A stretch of DNA of 64,000 nt from an uncultured Rhodopila sp. (GTDB lineage Bacteria > Pseudomonadota > Alphaproteobacteria > Acetobacterales > Acetobacteraceae), in the NCBI GenBank assembly GCA_903932145.1, contig CAIZFE010000055.1, positions 62,001-126,000 of the forward strand, written 5' to 3'. This document shows positions 1 to 7,906 of this stretch, one piece after another (within the stretch, counting starts at the first letter, position 1; each line of letters begins with the position of its first letter). The notes below the pieces were generated by a model that did not search any database, had not been told where the DNA came from, and worked only from the letters and a program-made list of their open reading frames with translations. Position numbers and translations under genes: made by a program.

Positions 1-107
1 TCTGAATCAGACAATGCGACGGTGGCTTTTGCGTCCACGGTGCAGGCTGACCGGGCCGCGACCGGGATCATCAGGGAAACCAGCACAACGCCTGCTTTCA
101 GGATCAT
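1..107 (-). CDS. Start of a secreted protein (partial, runs off window)
   Basis: Only about 35 codons lie in the window. On the minus strand an ATG at 105-107 follows a GGAAAGG ribosome-binding site. It opens a frame with a typical Sec signal peptide: Lys near the start, a hydrophobic core (VVLVSLMIPVAA) and a likely cleavage around ARS-A. The mature protein begins with CTVDAKATVAL. The gene is divergent from the chromate transporter genes. A short Cys-Thr-Val start of this kind can precede secreted retropepsin-like proteins, but that is a guess from too little sequence. Confidence 0.6.
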   Translation of the reverse strand, partial: MILKAGVVLVSLMIPVAARSACTVDAKATVALSDS

Positions 108-178
108 AGCCAACCTTTCCACCCGTCTCGACGTCGCGGGAATTGTCGAAACCGCACAGGTTCGTTATCCCTCACTGC

Positions 179-724
179 ATGTCCGAAACGCGCCCCAATC
201 CCACTGTGTTCGACCTGTTCGCCGGTTTCTTCATGGTGGGTGTCTGCGGCTTCGGCGGCGTCCTGCCCTGGGCCAGACGCATGATCGTCGATCAGCGAAA
301 ATGGCTCACCCCCATCGAGTTCACCGAGATGCTCGGTTTGTGCCAGTTCCTGCCTGGTGGCAACATCATGAATGTCACCATCGCGCTGGGTTCGCGGTTT
401 CGCGGCATACCGGGCGCTTTGGCCTGCTTCCTGGGATTGATGACCGCTCCGGTGGCGATCGTGATCATGCTGGGTGCGATCTACGACCAATACGCCGGTT
501 ACGCGCCGGTGCGCCGAGCGTTCGTCGCATTGTCGGCAGCCGCCGCCGCGTATCTTGTCGCGAACGCCTGGAAGATCGCCTCGCCACTCTGGGGGCGTAA
601 GCTCGCGATGGCCATCGCAGCCTGCACCTTTGTGGCGATCGCCGTGCTGCGCTTGCCGATGCTGGTCGTGATGCCGGTGCTGGCCATCGGCTCAACCTTT
701 GTGCTGTGGCGGTTCCGGGCATGA
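179..724 (+). CDS. Chromate transporter, first CHR half
   Basis: This 181-residue membrane protein is one CHR domain of the ChrA family, which exports chromate or acts in anion transport. The start of the domain is recognisable: FAGFFMVGVCGFGGVLPWARR near residues 10-30, followed by EFTEMLGLCQFLPGGN, the usual CHR 'F..L..CQ..PGP/GGN' region. Several hydrophobic helices fill the rest. The ATG at 179 is preferred over one 36 bases upstream because family similarity begins right after it. Its stop overlaps the ATG of the next gene (ATGA), so the two are translationally coupled. Single-domain CHR proteins normally work as pairs, which fits here. The substrate is inferred from the family only. Confidence 0.85.
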   Translation: MSETRPNPTVFDLFAGFFMVGVCGFGGVLPWARRMIVDQRKWLTPIEFTEMLGLCQFLPGGNIMNVTIALGSRFRGIPGALACFLGLMTAPVAIVIMLGAIYDQYAGYAPVRRAFVALSAAAAAYLVANAWKIASPLWGRKLAMAIAACTFVAIAVLRLPMLVVMPVLAIGSTFVLWRFRA

Positions 725-1245
725 ATACTCTATGGGAACTCGCCTCGGTTTACGCGCAACTGTCCCTGCTGGCCTTCGGCGGCGCCAACGCCGTCATCCC
801 CGAGATGCAGCGCCAGGTGGTCGATGTGCATCATTGGATGAGCGCGCATGATTTCGCCGCGCTGTATGCGCTCGCTCAGGCCGCCCCCGGTCCGAACATG
901 ATGGTCGTCAGTCTGGTCGGATGGCGGGTCGCCGGGTTCTGGGGCGCATTGGTCACCACCGGTTCCGTCGCGCTGCCGTCGTCCGTGCTCACGCTGTTGG
1001 TCAGCGGAGTATGGTTTCGTTTTAAGGACGCTCCGTGGCGCAAGGCGATCCAGGCGGGGCTGCTGCCCGTGACGGCCGGCCTGATCATGGCCAGCGCCGC
1101 GCTGCTGATCCAGACCACCGTGGTGGATTTAGCCGCGGCAGCGGTCGCCGTGGTGGCGGGCGGATTGTTCTTCTTCACCAAATTGCACCCGCTGCTGATC
1201 CTGGGCGGTGCCGCCGCCGCCGGCGCAATCGGGCTGGTGGGATAG
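721..1245 (+). CDS. Chromate transporter, second CHR half
   Basis: This 174-residue protein is the partner CHR domain of the preceding gene. It carries SLLAFGGANAVIPEMQRQ at residues 15-32 and ALAQAAPGPNMMVVSLVGW, the second-half version of the conserved CHR Pro-Gly-Pro motif. About five hydrophobic helices follow. It starts at an ATG overlapping the upstream stop, so both halves are made from one message in 1:1 fashion, as in other split ChrA transporters. A longer start at 706 exists but would read back into the upstream gene. No chromate-resistance regulator lies alongside. Confidence 0.85.
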   Translation: MNTLWELASVYAQLSLLAFGGANAVIPEMQRQVVDVHHWMSAHDFAALYALAQAAPGPNMMVVSLVGWRVAGFWGALVTTGSVALPSSVLTLLVSGVWFRFKDAPWRKAIQAGLLPVTAGLIMASAALLIQTTVVDLAAAAVAVVAGGLFFFTKLHPLLILGGAAAAGAIGLVG

Positions 1246-1320
1246 AAAGGATTCGTTTCGGGCTCAGGATTGACGTGTCGTTTAGTCCGGGGTAACCGGG
1301 ACGCTCAGGAGAACGAACCG

Positions 1321-2085
1321 ATGCAGGGCGACACCACACTGAATGTTTTCTGGCAGCCTGGCTGAACAAGCTGCCTGAAACTCAAAGAGTTTCTCTCGGT
1401 CCGTGCGATCGAGTTCAATTCCATCAATGTTCTGACCGACGCCGCCGGGCTAAATGAACTGCGTCGTCTGGGTGCCCGCTCCGTTCCCGTGTTGTCACGC
1501 GGTGACGATTGGATCTTCGCGCAGAATATCGGCCACGTCGTCAAATTCCTCGGTTTGAATGAGGCGACCGGCCCGGTGCTTTCCCCCGTCCAATTGATGG
1601 AGCGGATGGACCTGTTCGTGCGCACAGCGATCCAGATCGTGCCGCAAATGCCGGATTCGCTGCTGCTGACCGAAGTGCCCAATCGCCCGCGCAGCTATCT
1701 GGCGCTGGCGCATCATCTGTTCCGGATTCCGGAAGGCATGATGGAGGTCGCGCGTGGCGCTCTACTGGTGAACGACATGCTGACGGGTGGCCCGCCGGCC
1801 GGCATGACGAGCAGCGCCAGCCTTGGCGTTTATGGTCAGCAGGTTCTGGCGGAGTTGCACGCATGGTGGGACCCGAAAGCCGACAAATCCGGCACGGAAA
1901 CCGTGCAAACCTACTATGGCCCGCAGCAACTGCATGAACTGATGGAGCGAATGACCTGGCATTGCGGCCAGCATGTACGTCAATGGTTCATGCTGCTGGG
2001 CATGGCGGGACTCACGCCTGCTGTTACGTTAGACGACGCCGCGTTCGCGGGTCTGCCGATGCCCACCAACGTCTGGGACGGCTAA
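1321..2085 (+). CDS. Glutaredoxin/DinB-like fusion with in-frame UGA (candidate selenoprotein)
   Basis: An ATG at 1321 lies 9 bases after AGGAG (1308-1311 region), with a possible weak promoter before it (TTGACG at 1270, TAACCG at 1293). The frame reads MQGDTTLNVFWQPG, then TGA at 1363-1365, then TSCLKLKEFLS, and stays open to 2085 (254 residues counting the UGA). Residues 6-85 match the glutaredoxin-like family whose members read WQPGCTSCL, so the UGA sits exactly on the first, catalytic Cys of the CxxC pair. LGARSVPVLSRGDDWIFAQ is the cis-Pro region. Residues 95-254 resemble a DinB-type four-helix bundle with HxxxH-like motifs (LAHHLF, WHCGQHVRQ). Either UGA is read as selenocysteine or this is a recent nonsense mutation or read error. 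The intact 240 codons downstream favour a functional or very young allele. A start inside the frame (1489 or later) would drop the redox site. Confidence 0.7.
1377..1393 (+). promoter_or_regulatory. Stem-loop just downstream of the in-frame UGA (possible SECIS-like element)
   Basis: GAAACTC, AAA, GAGTTTC forms a perfect 7-bp stem with a 3-base loop. It starts 11 bases after the UGA and its loop lies about 19 bases after it, within the distance range of bacterial SECIS hairpins. The AAA loop lacks the G usually found in the apical loop unless the closing C-G pair opens, so the match to the known consensus is incomplete. Confidence 0.35.
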
Positions 2086-2225
2086 CCGGCGTAGGCCAGG
2101 ACAATTCATTTCGACTGATACGATCCGGGTCGCGGCCCGGGCCGGGCTGTCCGGCCGCGCGCACAAAATTGAAGACACAGACAGCGGGATTTGCTTCAAT
2201 CCCTCGTGATACTTCGCGAGGCGGA

Positions 2226-4187
2226 ATGTTTGCATCGTTATTCGACCTGGACTTTACGCCATATGCGCCCGTCCTGCCGTGGCTGCAGGCCTTGTCGGAC
2301 ATGACAATGGGATTGTCCTGGTTCGCGGTTGCGATCTGCCTGGCCAGACTGGCGATCAAACGTCCGGAATTCGCCCGGCGGCCGACGATGTGGCTGTTGG
2401 GCCTTGGCATCCTCGCTCTTGGTATCGCCCGATTCATCGATGCCGGCCTGTTCGGGCTCCCGAACGCAGCTAGTCAGGGCATCATCAAGGCGTTGACGGC
2501 TGTCGCCTCCATCCTGATCGCGGCGCTGATCTGGCGGGTGCTGCCGAAACAGGTGGCCGCGGCAAACCCGGTTCAATCGCAGCACATCACTGAACGGTTG
2601 GATACCGAAGCCGTTCGTCACAACCACACCGTCGAGCAATTGCACCGTGCCGAGGAAAGCTTCGATCTTTTCGTCGAAAGCGTGCGGGATTGTGCGATGT
2701 ATGTGTTGGACACAGCCGGAACGGTTACGTCCTGGAACGCCGGCGCACAGTTTATCAAGCAATACCGAACGGACGAAATCGTCGGGAGGCATTTTTCCTG
2801 TTTTTATACCGCTGACGATCAGGCCGCCGGCAAGCCCGCCGACGCGCTTGCGACAGCTTCGCGCGATGGCATTTATCAGGAGGAAGGTTGGCGGGTTCGC
2901 AAGGATGGCTCCTTGTTCATGGCGGATGTCGTGATCAACCCGATCCTTGACAGACAAGAGCGCCTCGTCGGGTTCGCCAAGATGACCCGCGACATTACGC
3001 GACGCAAACAAGCGGACGCCGACCTCGAACAGGCCCGGGCGGCCTTGGCTCAGTCGCAAAAAATGGAAGCCGTCGGTCAGCTTACCGGCGGGATTGCGCA
3101 TGATTTCAACAATATGCTGACGGCGATCCTGGGTAGCCTTGAGCTATTGAAGACTGGCAAGGACGAGTTCACGCCAGCCACCAAACGGTTGCTTCGGGTG
3201 ATGCAGCACGCGTCGGAGCGCGGCGCGCACCTCATCGCGCGATTGCTCACGTTCTCTCGCAAGCAGACGCTCGCTCCGGCGGTGACAGACGTCAATCGAC
3301 TTGTTGCCGACATGGCAGAGTTGTTGCGGCGGACGATTGGCGAATCGGTGTCGATAGAAACCCGACTGGGCGAACGCCTGTGGATGGTTTTCGTCGATCC
3401 CAACCAGTTGGAAAGTGCGCTGCTCAACCTCGCAGTAAACGCCCGCGATGCCATGCCGCGTGGTGGCACGCTGTCGATCGAAACCGGCAATACGGTGCTG
3501 GATGAAAATTTCGCCCGCCAGCACTGTAACCTTTCAGCCGGCGAGTACATCTTCATTGCGGTAAAAGACAACGGGTCCGGTATGACGCAGGAGGTCCTTC
3601 AGCACGCATTTGACCCCTTTTATACCACCAAAGGAGTCGGGCGCGGTACCGGGCTGGGACTCAGTCAGGTCTATGGATTCGTCAAACAGTCCGACGGACA
3701 TATCGAGGTTGCAAGCGCGCCGGGACGTGGAACCACAATCACCATGTATTTCGCGCATCCTGACGTCATGGGCGTGTCCGAGCCGCCCGCTGTCCGGCCC
3801 GACGCCGAACCTGTCCCGGAGGGGAACGAAACCATCCTGATCGTGGACGACGACGATGATGTCCGCACGTTCAGCACCGGCGCCGCTCGCTATTTAGGAT
3901 ATACGGTTCTGGACGCAGCGGACGCCGCTTCCGCCCTGGCGATGCTGAACGCGAACCAGGATATACGGCTGTTGTTCACCGATGTCGGTCTGCCCGGCAT
4001 GAGCGGGCGCGATCTGGCCACCGCCGCGCTCGCCCAAAGGCCGGACCTGAAAATCGTTTTCACAAGCGGTTACGCCCGCACCACGATCGTCCGCCTTGGC
4101 CTGTTTGACCGCGGCGTGCGCCTGTTGCCGAAGCCCTACCGGCTTCTAGACCTGGCGCAAGCGCTGCGCCAGGGTTTGGATGCGTGA
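2226..4187 (+). CDS. Hybrid sensor histidine kinase (membrane, PAS, receiver)
   Basis: The protein has 653 residues from the ATG at 2226, which follows GAGGCGGA. The N-terminus holds about three membrane helices (residues 15-110) and no large periplasmic domain. A PAS domain spans about 140-262. HisKA follows with the phospho-acceptor His292 in GGIAHDFNN, then an HATPase domain (NLAVNARDAMP near 400, GTGLGLSQVYG near 465). A C-terminal receiver begins near 534 with the acidic cluster DDDDD and a predicted phospho-acceptor Asp586 (FTDVGLPGMSG). It autophosphorylates and passes phosphate to its own receiver. No separate response regulator is adjacent, so the output partner is unknown. It converges with the OsmC gene, 9 bases away. 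Confidence 0.92.
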   Translation: MFASLFDLDFTPYAPVLPWLQALSDMTMGLSWFAVAICLARLAIKRPEFARRPTMWLLGLGILALGIARFIDAGLFGLPNAASQGIIKALTAVASILIAALIWRVLPKQVAAANPVQSQHITERLDTEAVRHNHTVEQLHRAEESFDLFVESVRDCAMYVLDTAGTVTSWNAGAQFIKQYRTDEIVGRHFSCFYTADDQAAGKPADALATASRDGIYQEEGWRVRKDGSLFMADVVINPILDRQERLVGFAKMTRDITRRKQADADLEQARAALAQSQKMEAVGQLTGGIAHDFNNMLTAILGSLELLKTGKDEFTPATKRLLRVMQHASERGAHLIARLLTFSRKQTLAPAVTDVNRLVADMAELLRRTIGESVSIETRLGERLWMVFVDPNQLESALLNLAVNARDAMPRGGTLSIETGNTVLDENFARQHCNLSAGEYIFIAVKDNGSGMTQEVLQHAFDPFYTTKGVGRGTGLGLSQVYGFVKQSDGHIEVASAPGRGTTITMYFAHPDVMGVSEPPAVRPDAEPVPEGNETILIVDDDDDVRTFSTGAARYLGYTVLDAADAASALAMLNANQDIRLLFTDVGLPGMSGRDLATAALAQRPDLKIVFTSGYARTTIVRLGLFDRGVRLLPKPYRLLDLAQALRQGLDA

Positions 4188-4196
4188 TCGTTGCGG

Positions 4197-4700
4197 TCAG
4201 ACGATTTCCATTGCCAGTTTCGGCGGCGATTTCAATGTCTGCAAGATCACGCAATACCGTTCCGTCGTCTGGATCATCCGTTCCAACTTCGCCGGGTCCG
4301 CATCGCAATCGACGTCGAATTTCACCGTAATCTCAGTCAGTCCGACCGGCGCGGCCCGGTCGATCGCCAGCGTGCCGCGCGCGTCCCAGATCCCCTCGGC
4401 GATCACTTTGCCACCACGGATGGTGACGCCCATCGCCGTCGCCACAGCGCGTAACGTGACGCCGGCACAACCCACCAGCGCCTCCAGCAGCATGTCGGCG
4501 GAGCACGCCAGTTCGCCCGACCCGCCGCCGGCCTTGTGCAGTCCGGCGGTCACCGTGCCGTGCCAGGAATTGACCACGATCGCGATGTCGTTCGGGTCCA
4601 GACTGCCCTCGGCGTGGGCGGGAATGCGGGCGGCGTCGGGGTTGTCGCGGTAGAGTTGCTTCAGCGGCGCCTGAATGGCGCGAAGTTCGTCGACGTTCAT
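4197..4700 (-). CDS. OsmC/Ohr-family protein
   Basis: The protein has 167 residues. OsmC-family proteins are thiol-dependent peroxidases that reduce organic hydroperoxides. The two redox cysteines of the family are recognisable as Cys78 (LLEALVGCAG) and Cys150 (TERYCVILQTL), with an extra Cys66. The central beta-rich core (IVVNSWHGTV, GLTEITVKFDVD) fits the fold. It lies 11 bases downstream of the lactonase-like gene and is probably the last gene of a three-gene unit with that gene and the LLM oxidoreductase. The substrate cannot be told from sequence. Confidence 0.85.
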   Translation of the reverse strand: MNVDELRAIQAPLKQLYRDNPDAARIPAHAEGSLDPNDIAIVVNSWHGTVTAGLHKAGGGSGELACSADMLLEALVGCAGVTLRAVATAMGVTIRGGKVIAEGIWDARGTLAIDRAAPVGLTEITVKFDVDCDADPAKLERMIQTTERYCVILQTLKSPPKLAMEIV

Positions 4701-4711
4701 TTGGGAAATCC

Positions 4712-5506
4712 TTATTGCACGGGCGGCACGTCAAGGCGGCAGACAATGCCTTGTAGCTCAGGTGAGGGCGCCGGATAACGCTGCATCACCAGCGGATCGT
4801 GTCCCGGAACGATCAGTTCCGGTGCGGCGGCATGGGCGCGTAACGTATCGAACGCCTCCAGCATCTCGCCTATGTGAAGAGCGGTGGTGAACGGCCGATA
4901 CGTCTCCATATTCTCATAGAAATGGGTGACATCGGAGGCGAGCACAACGACCCCTCGCTTTGTATTCACCTTCACGAATTGCAGTCCCGCCGAGTGCCCT
5001 CCGGTCGGCACCAGGCTGATCCCCGGCAGCACGTCGGCGGGACCGTTATGATACTGCACGCGGCCATCAAAATTCAGCCGCACGATGCCGCAGACGTCGT
5101 CCGGTTCGAAACTGCGCGCAAGCTGCCGGTGCCGCATGTAGCGGCCGGTGGCGTATTGCATCTCCGGTTCCTGCAAATGAAACCGGGCTTTTGGAAACTT
5201 ATGAAAATTACCGACATGATCGTAGTGCATGTGGGTCAGGATCACGTCTTCCACCGTCGCTGGATCGACACCCAGTAACGCCAACGAATCAATCGGACAC
5301 CGTTCCAGAGTCCGCCCGCGCTTGCCGCCGCTTTCGGCGGTAAAGCCGATATCGATCACCACCGCTCGGTCTTTGTTCTTCGCCAGCCACACGAAGTAAT
5401 CCATCGGCATCGGCCCGTCGTGCGGGTCGCCGCCGATGAAATGCTCATGCCGCTGCGCTTTGCGTGTGGCGTAACGAAGGGCGAACAACTCGTATTCGTC
5501 GGTCAT
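4712..5506 (-). CDS. Metallo-beta-lactamase-fold hydrolase, N-acyl homoserine lactonase-like
   Basis: The protein has 264 residues and the zinc-binding HxHxDH motif (HMHYDH, residues 92-97), with later metal-ligand candidates in PTGGHSAG (about 170), LASDVTH and VPGHD. The order matches the AttM/AiiA-like lactonase subfamily, which opens lactone rings, but many members act on other esters or lactones. The neighbours (flavin oxidoreductase upstream by 3 bases, OsmC downstream by 11) suggest a small-molecule catabolism unit rather than quorum quenching. I see no LuxR or LuxI nearby. Confidence 0.85.
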   Translation of the reverse strand: MTDEYELFALRYATRKAQRHEHFIGGDPHDGPMPMDYFVWLAKNKDRAVVIDIGFTAESGGKRGRTLERCPIDSLALLGVDPATVEDVILTHMHYDHVGNFHKFPKARFHLQEPEMQYATGRYMRHRQLARSFEPDDVCGIVRLNFDGRVQYHNGPADVLPGISLVPTGGHSAGLQFVKVNTKRGVVVLASDVTHFYENMETYRPFTTALHIGEMLEAFDTLRAHAAAPELIVPGHDPLVMQRYPAPSPELQGIVCRLDVPPVQ

Positions 5507-5509
5507 AGC

Positions 5510-6538
5510 TTAGACAATCTCCTGATGGGCGGTGATATCGGGCATCACATGCCGGGTGAACAAATCGATCGAGTGCAGCGCTTCGTCGCCGGTAATGTCA
5601 CCGAACGCGAAACGGCACAGCAGGTAGTTCAGGCCGGCGTCATCGATGGTTTGCTGCAGGAAATCCCGCACCTTATCCGGGGTGCCGGCGATGGCGCGCC
5701 CCTGGGCCTCGGCGTCCTCGTATTGTTCCGGAAAGATGGCAGCCGGGGCGGGCATTTCCCCGTTCTCCAGCCACAGCTTCAGGAAGCTGGCGCGCCATTT
5801 GGCGTAGCCGCGTTTGGCAATCTCCAACGCCTCTTTCTCGGTGTCGGCAACGACCACATGGCGCCCGACGCCCATCAACGGCAGATCGGCGGGATCGTTG
5901 CCCAATGCATCCCATTCCGCTCGGTAACGATCGGTCAGCACCCGCATCGGCGCGCCGGGCAAATTGCCAACGATGTTGATCCGGTTCTTCGCTGTCCAGG
6001 GCACAGCCTCTGCGCGAGCCAGGCCGTACCATAGGGGCGGATGCGGCGTCTGGAACGGCGTCATTTCCATCGGCACATTTTTGAACGTGTAGTATTCGCC
6101 CTCGAAATTCAGAACGGAGTTGGTCATGCCGCGTAGAATGACTTCCAGCGCCTCGGCATACATCGCCTGCGTCTTGTTCGGGTCCAGTCCGTAGAACCGC
6201 ATCTCGATGGGAGAAATCCCGCGCCCGACACCCAACTGGAACCGCCCGCCGCTCATTTGATCCAGCATGCAGATCTCTTCCAGCAGCTTGATCGGATGAT
6301 ACAGCGGCAGAAGATAGACCAGCGGCCCGAACCGGAGCTGTTTCGTGCGTTGTGCAACCGCCGATAGCCAGATGCCGGGGCACGGTGCGACACCCAGCGG
6401 CGTCGCATGGTGCTCCGCCACATGATACGCGTAGAACCCGGCCCGGTCGTATGCCTCGACCAGCTTCAACCGCTCTTCGTAGAAACGGTCGAGCGGTGTC
6501 AGGCCGCGATCCATATGGTCGAAGATGCCGAGTTTCAT
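5510..6538 (-). CDS. LLM-class flavin-dependent oxidoreductase
   Basis: The protein has 342 residues of the luciferase-like monooxygenase fold (FMNH2 or F420 dependent). Recognisable segments are the N-terminal MKLGIFDHMD, YHVAEHH near residue 40, RFGPLVYLLPLYHPI near 70-85 and the family signature GRFQLGVGRGISPIEM near 100-115. Its C-terminus ends 3 bases before the lactonase-like gene. Its ATG overlaps the stop of a small remnant reading frame (ATGA). Oxygenative cleavage followed by lactone hydrolysis would be a reasonable two-step job, but the substrate is unknown. Confidence 0.9.
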   Translation of the reverse strand: MKLGIFDHMDRGLTPLDRFYEERLKLVEAYDRAGFYAYHVAEHHATPLGVAPCPGIWLSAVAQRTKQLRFGPLVYLLPLYHPIKLLEEICMLDQMSGGRFQLGVGRGISPIEMRFYGLDPNKTQAMYAEALEVILRGMTNSVLNFEGEYYTFKNVPMEMTPFQTPHPPLWYGLARAEAVPWTAKNRINIVGNLPGAPMRVLTDRYRAEWDALGNDPADLPLMGVGRHVVVADTEKEALEIAKRGYAKWRASFLKLWLENGEMPAPAAIFPEQYEDAEAQGRAIAGTPDKVRDFLQQTIDDAGLNYLLCRFAFGDITGDEALHSIDLFTRHVMPDITAHQEIV

Positions 6539-6681
6539 GCTCGCACCATGGCGCAGCTACCGTCTGATTCAGACCGGAACAGGATTCCGAGGCGGATCGG
6601 GGACGCCGCGCGGGCTTTCCGTCCAACCGTCATTGCAGCCCGGGCGCCCAATAGCGTGCCGCGGCGCGTTACCATCGTCAT
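6535..6681 (-). pseudogene. Decayed start of a Tat-exported substrate-binding protein (48 codons)
   Basis: An ATG at 6681 follows an AGGAGG site (10-base spacing). The 48-residue frame begins MTMVTRRGTLLGARAA, a twin-arginine-type leader, and continues to ARAASPIRLGILF. This looks like the signal-peptidase site and first beta strand of a LivK-type periplasmic binding protein. Compare the intact LivK-like gene at 62297, whose mature part starts VKIAMLVPLSG. After LGILF the similarity ends and the frame stops at TGA overlapping the LLM start codon. It is best read as the 5' stump of a deleted binding-protein gene, possibly still translated and coupling translation into the LLM gene. Confidence 0.5.
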
Positions 6682-6790
6682 TGCGACGTTTCCTCCTCAA
6701 GCTGCCTGACTCGTACTCGCGGGCCAGGCGCTTGTCCAGTTTACGCCATTTTGTTCGGGCGAAAGCCAAAGGCGAGACAATTCGCCACGC

Positions 6791-7852
6791 CTAGCCGATC
6801 GGCGGCCCGACATAGGCGGACACCGGCCGGATCATGCGACCGGTCTTCTGCTGCTCCATCGCGTGCGCCAGCCATCCGGCGCTGCGGCCAACCGCGAAGA
6901 CCAGCGTGAATGCCTCGCGCGGGATATCGACCGCATCCAGCAGCAGTGCGGCCATGATCTCGACGTTCGGCGGCAGCGTGCGGCCGGGCTTGACCCGATC
7001 GATCGCGACCGCCACCGCCTTTTCCAACCTGTCCGCGAAGGCGAGACGCCCGGCGTACGGTCCCATCGCATCCATCGACCGCCGCATGGCTTGGGCACGC
7101 GGATCGTTGCCGGCGAAAACCCGATGGCCGAACCCCATCAGGCGCTCCCCGGCGCGCAGCTTGGCCTCCAACCAGCATTCCAGATCGGTTTGCGCTTCGG
7201 CTGCGTCCAGCAGATCCAGCGTTGGCCCCGGCGCCGCCCCATGCAGCACGCCGGTAAACGTGCACCATGCCCCCATCACCGACGCCGCCAATGACGCTCG
7301 GGTGGACGCGACGACCCGGGCGGTGAATACGGATGCACTCAGGCCGCTTTCCGCCATCACGGTAAAATAGGTGTCGAGCGCGGCGGCATTCTCCGCACCG
7401 GGCGGCGTTGCGTGCAACATTTGCAGCAGGTCGGCGGCCGTGGACAGCGCCGGATCGGGCGGCACCGGCGGCAAGCCGGACGCCTGTCGAACCAATACTG
7501 GCACGATGACGGTGATAGCGCCGATCAGGGAAGCGGCGTCGGCGGTATCGGGCTGGGCCGCCAGGGCGATCCGCATGCCCTCAAACAACGTCCGGCCGAC
7601 AGTGTTCGGCAGCCAACCCGGCATTGCGTCGAAGGCGATCACGCGCGCCTGACCGAGTGCGGCGGTGATGCCGGCACGGGTCAGGCCCTCGCCGACAAAA
7701 CCGTCCCACAGCAGAGCGATGGTACCCTCAAATCCATAATAAGCGACCAAATCCGGCAGATCGTGACCGCGCACCCAGACCATGCCATTGCTTCGATCAG
7801 TGTGACTCAGGATCGTTTCAGCGGCGACGACGCCGTCCAGGCCACTTGCCAT
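6791..7852 (-). CDS. Citrate-synthase-family enzyme with Asp-to-Glu change at the catalytic position
   Basis: The protein has 353 residues with the citrate synthase fold, which condenses oxaloacetate or a 2-oxo acid with an acyl-CoA. The two catalytic-site histidines are present: His204 in GVLHGAAPG and His243 in GFGHRVF. The Arg-rich C-terminal region RMIRPVSAYVGP is also present. The usual NVDFY segment holding the catalytic Asp reads PNVEIM here, giving Glu298. The protein is shorter than typical TCA enzymes and lacks the N-terminal domain. It may be a 2-methylcitrate or other acyl-CoA condensing enzyme, or have altered activity. It is divergent from the TPR gene. Confidence 0.85.
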   Translation of the reverse strand: MASGLDGVVAAETILSHTDRSNGMVWVRGHDLPDLVAYYGFEGTIALLWDGFVGEGLTRAGITAALGQARVIAFDAMPGWLPNTVGRTLFEGMRIALAAQPDTADAASLIGAITVIVPVLVRQASGLPPVPPDPALSTAADLLQMLHATPPGAENAAALDTYFTVMAESGLSASVFTARVVASTRASLAASVMGAWCTFTGVLHGAAPGPTLDLLDAAEAQTDLECWLEAKLRAGERLMGFGHRVFAGNDPRAQAMRRSMDAMGPYAGRLAFADRLEKAVAVAIDRVKPGRTLPPNVEIMAALLLDAVDIPREAFTLVFAVGRSAGWLAHAMEQQKTGRMIRPVSAYVGPPIG

Positions 7853-7906
7853 AAAATATTCTCCGATCTTTAGTGTTTGTTAACCATTCTGTCCGCAGTA
7901 TGCGTC

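Noticed and set aside
1489-2085. A shorter glutaredoxin/DinB gene starting downstream of the UGA
   Set aside because: It lacks a ribosome-binding site and would remove the redox motif; similarity to the family extends unbroken through the UGA to the ATG at 1321.
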